From: M55B118 sp041694275
Lineage (GTDB): Bacteria > Bacillota_I > Bacilli_A > Izemoplasmatales > Izemoplasmataceae
Assembly: GCA_041694275.1 (NCBI GenBank)
Contig: JASMTQ010000030.1
Location: 1 to 6,310 of the forward strand
Reading direction: 5' to 3'
DNA: 6,310 nucleotides
Shown: positions 5,045 to 6,310 of the stretch, piece after piece
How positions within the stretch are numbered: the first letter of the stretch is position 1
Layout of the letters: every line of letters begins with the position of its first letter
Position numbers and translations under genes: made by a program
The notes under the pieces: generated by a model
The model's input: the letters and a program-made list of their open reading frames with translations, nothing else
The model's database searches: none
Told to the model about the DNA's origin: nothing

Positions 5045-6310
5045 CTAGTCGAGAAATTCGAACTCGTTGTTGAAGATTCTCACGGTATCTCCATTTTCCA
5101 CTCCGAGGTTTCTGAGTTCCGTATCCACACCCATGATTTTGAGCTGTCTTGCAAAGCGTCTTACGGATTGATCCTCTTTGAAATCAGTCATCTCAAAGAG
5201 ACGCTGCAAGCCCTCACCGCCGATTTCAAAGATACCGTCATCGCCTTTTCTGATGGTGAAAGGTGTATCACCAGGCTGGAAGGTATAAGTGACGTGTTCT
5301 TCGAAATCTTCTTTGTCGTATGGTGAGAAGATTGGCAGTTCATCAAGCAAATCAGCGGTTTTCAGAAGCATCTTATCAAGATTGTCATGAGTTAGTGCGC
5401 TGATTGGGATGATAGGATACGGATCTTCATATCGCGCTTTGAACGTTTCAAGATTGGCCTGTGAATCAGGCATGTCCATCTTGTTCGCGATGACGATTTG
5501 CGGTCTGTTTTCAAGATCGAATCCATACTCTTTGAGTTCCTTGTTGATGTTGATGTAGTCTTCAAAAGGATCGCGTCCTTCAAACGCACTCATGTCGACA
5601 ACATGAAGAATGACGCGCGTTCTTTCGATATGACGCAGAAACTGCATGCCAAGACCATGCCCCTGTGAAGCCCCTTCAATGAGACCTGGAAGGTCTGCAA
5701 CAACGAAACTGCGTTGATCGGACGTTGCGGTCACACCGAGATTAGGCTGAATTGTCGTGAAGTGGTAATCCGCAATTTTTGGGCGGCTTTTGGAAATGAC
5801 ACTGAGAAGTGTGCTTTTTCCAACAGACGGTTTGCCCAGAAGGCCCACGTCCGCAAGGAGTTTGAGTTCGAGACGTATTTCAAGTTCAGCGCCCGGTTCA
5901 CCGTTTTCACTGATTTTCGGTGCGGTATTTCTGCTGGTTGTGAACTTTACGTTCCCGCGTCCCCCGCGTCCACCACGCAAAATCACGGCTTTTTGGCCAT
6001 GTTCGGTGATGTCGGCGAGGACTTTGCCGTTTTCTTCGTTGAATATGGTTGTTCCAACCGGAACTTTGAGGAAGGCGTCTTCCCCGTCTTTTCCGTGTTT
6101 TTTCTTGTTTTGTCCGTTGCCGCCGTCATCCGCACTGCGGTGACGGTCGTAACGGTAATCAAGCAGTGTGGTCAGGCCTTCATCGCCGACAAACACGACA
6201 TTGCCGCCGCGTCCGCCATCCCCCCCGGAAGGGCCGCCTTTTGGAACGTATTTTTCACGACGGAATGCGGCCATGCCGTCTCCGCCTTTACCACTTTTTA
6301 TTTTTATTTT
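5045..6310 (-). CDS. obg: GTPase Obg (CgtA), partial at the right edge
   Basis: Obg is an essential GTPase that binds the 50S subunit, checks its maturation and links ribosome assembly to nutrient and stress state. The frame is open to the window edge with 421 codons visible. The ATG at 6274 is an internal methionine: the 12 codons before it read KIKIKSGKGGDG, part of the Obg fold, so the true start lies just outside, probably fewer than ten codons away. Visible parts are the glycine-rich Obg domain (about 1-150, with KYVPKGGPSGGDGG), the GTPase domain with G1 GKPSVGKST (159-167), G2 threonines in HFTTIQPN, G3 DLPG (206-209), G4 NKMD (276-279) and G5 SAL (304-306), and a C-terminal OCT domain (about 352-421) ending EFEFLD. 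All GTPase motifs are intact. It heads the visible part of the operon; its promoter is not in view. Confidence 0.96.
   Translation of the reverse strand, partial: KIKIKSGKGGDGMAAFRREKYVPKGGPSGGDGGRGGNVVFVGDEGLTTLLDYRYDRHRSADDGGNGQNKKKHGKDGEDAFLKVPVGTTIFNEENGKVLADITEHGQKAVILRGGRGGRGNVKFTTSRNTAPKISENGEPGAELEIRLELKLLADVGLLGKPSVGKSTLLSVISKSRPKIADYHFTTIQPNLGVTATSDQRSFVVADLPGLIEGASQGHGLGMQFLRHIERTRVILHVVDMSAFEGRDPFEDYININKELKEYGFDLENRPQIVIANKMDMPDSQANLETFKARYEDPYPIIPISALTHDNLDKMLLKTADLLDELPIFSPYDKEDFEEHVTYTFQPGDTPFTIRKGDDGIFEIGGEGLQRLFEMTDFKEDQSVRRFARQLKIMGVDTELRNLGVENGDTVRIFNNEFEFLD

Noticed and set aside
1..6310. CRISPR arrays, insertion sequences, tRNA or rRNA genes, toxin-antitoxin pairs and defence genes.
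   Set aside because: I looked on both strands and saw no repeat-spacer pattern, transposase, cloverleaf or accessory gene. Apart from short intergenic stretches, the window is conserved housekeeping genes.

Overview
The window looks like chromosomal DNA of a low-to-moderate GC Gram-positive-type bacterium (Bacillota, possibly near the Erysipelotrichia or Mycoplasmatota). This rests on strong AGGAGG/GAGGTGAT ribosome-binding sites, AT-rich intergenic DNA, A-tract/T-tract terminators, and Obg and RuvA sequences of Gram-positive type. TAA, TAG and TGA all end genes here and tryptophan is encoded by TGG, so the standard bacterial code applies and not the Mycoplasma TGA=Trp code. The lineage call is tentative.

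Layout. Bases 1-74 may hold the last 23 codons of an unidentified plus-strand gene, followed at once by a strong hairpin terminator (73-117). Bases 118-495 carry no convincing gene but contain the promoter and ribosome-binding site of a plus-strand cytoplasmic L-asparaginase gene (496-1470). That gene converges on a minus-strand cluster, and a bidirectional terminator (1617-1649) separates them. In transcription order (right to left) the cluster is obg (partial, running off the right edge), two tandem mgtE-type Mg2+ transporter/channel genes, and ruvA. Gaps within the cluster are 52, 15 and 16 nt, each downstream gene has its own ribosome-binding site, and I see no terminator inside it, so it is probably one operon.

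How the genes may fit together. Obg is a GTPase for large ribosomal subunit assembly. MgtE proteins import and meter Mg2+, the ion that ribosomes and GTPases depend on. RuvA recognises Holliday junctions. The obg-mgtE link makes functional sense, while ruvA looks like a passenger at the operon end and is separated from ruvB. No Mg2+-responsive leader fits in front of the mgtE pair.

I found no mobile element, CRISPR array, RNA gene or clearly new system. The most interesting points are the diverged tandem mgtE pair with an altered linker motif in the second copy, an 18-bp perfect palindrome inside the first mgtE, a one-residue change in the acidic pin of RuvA, and an asparaginase without the usual active-site-loop tyrosine.
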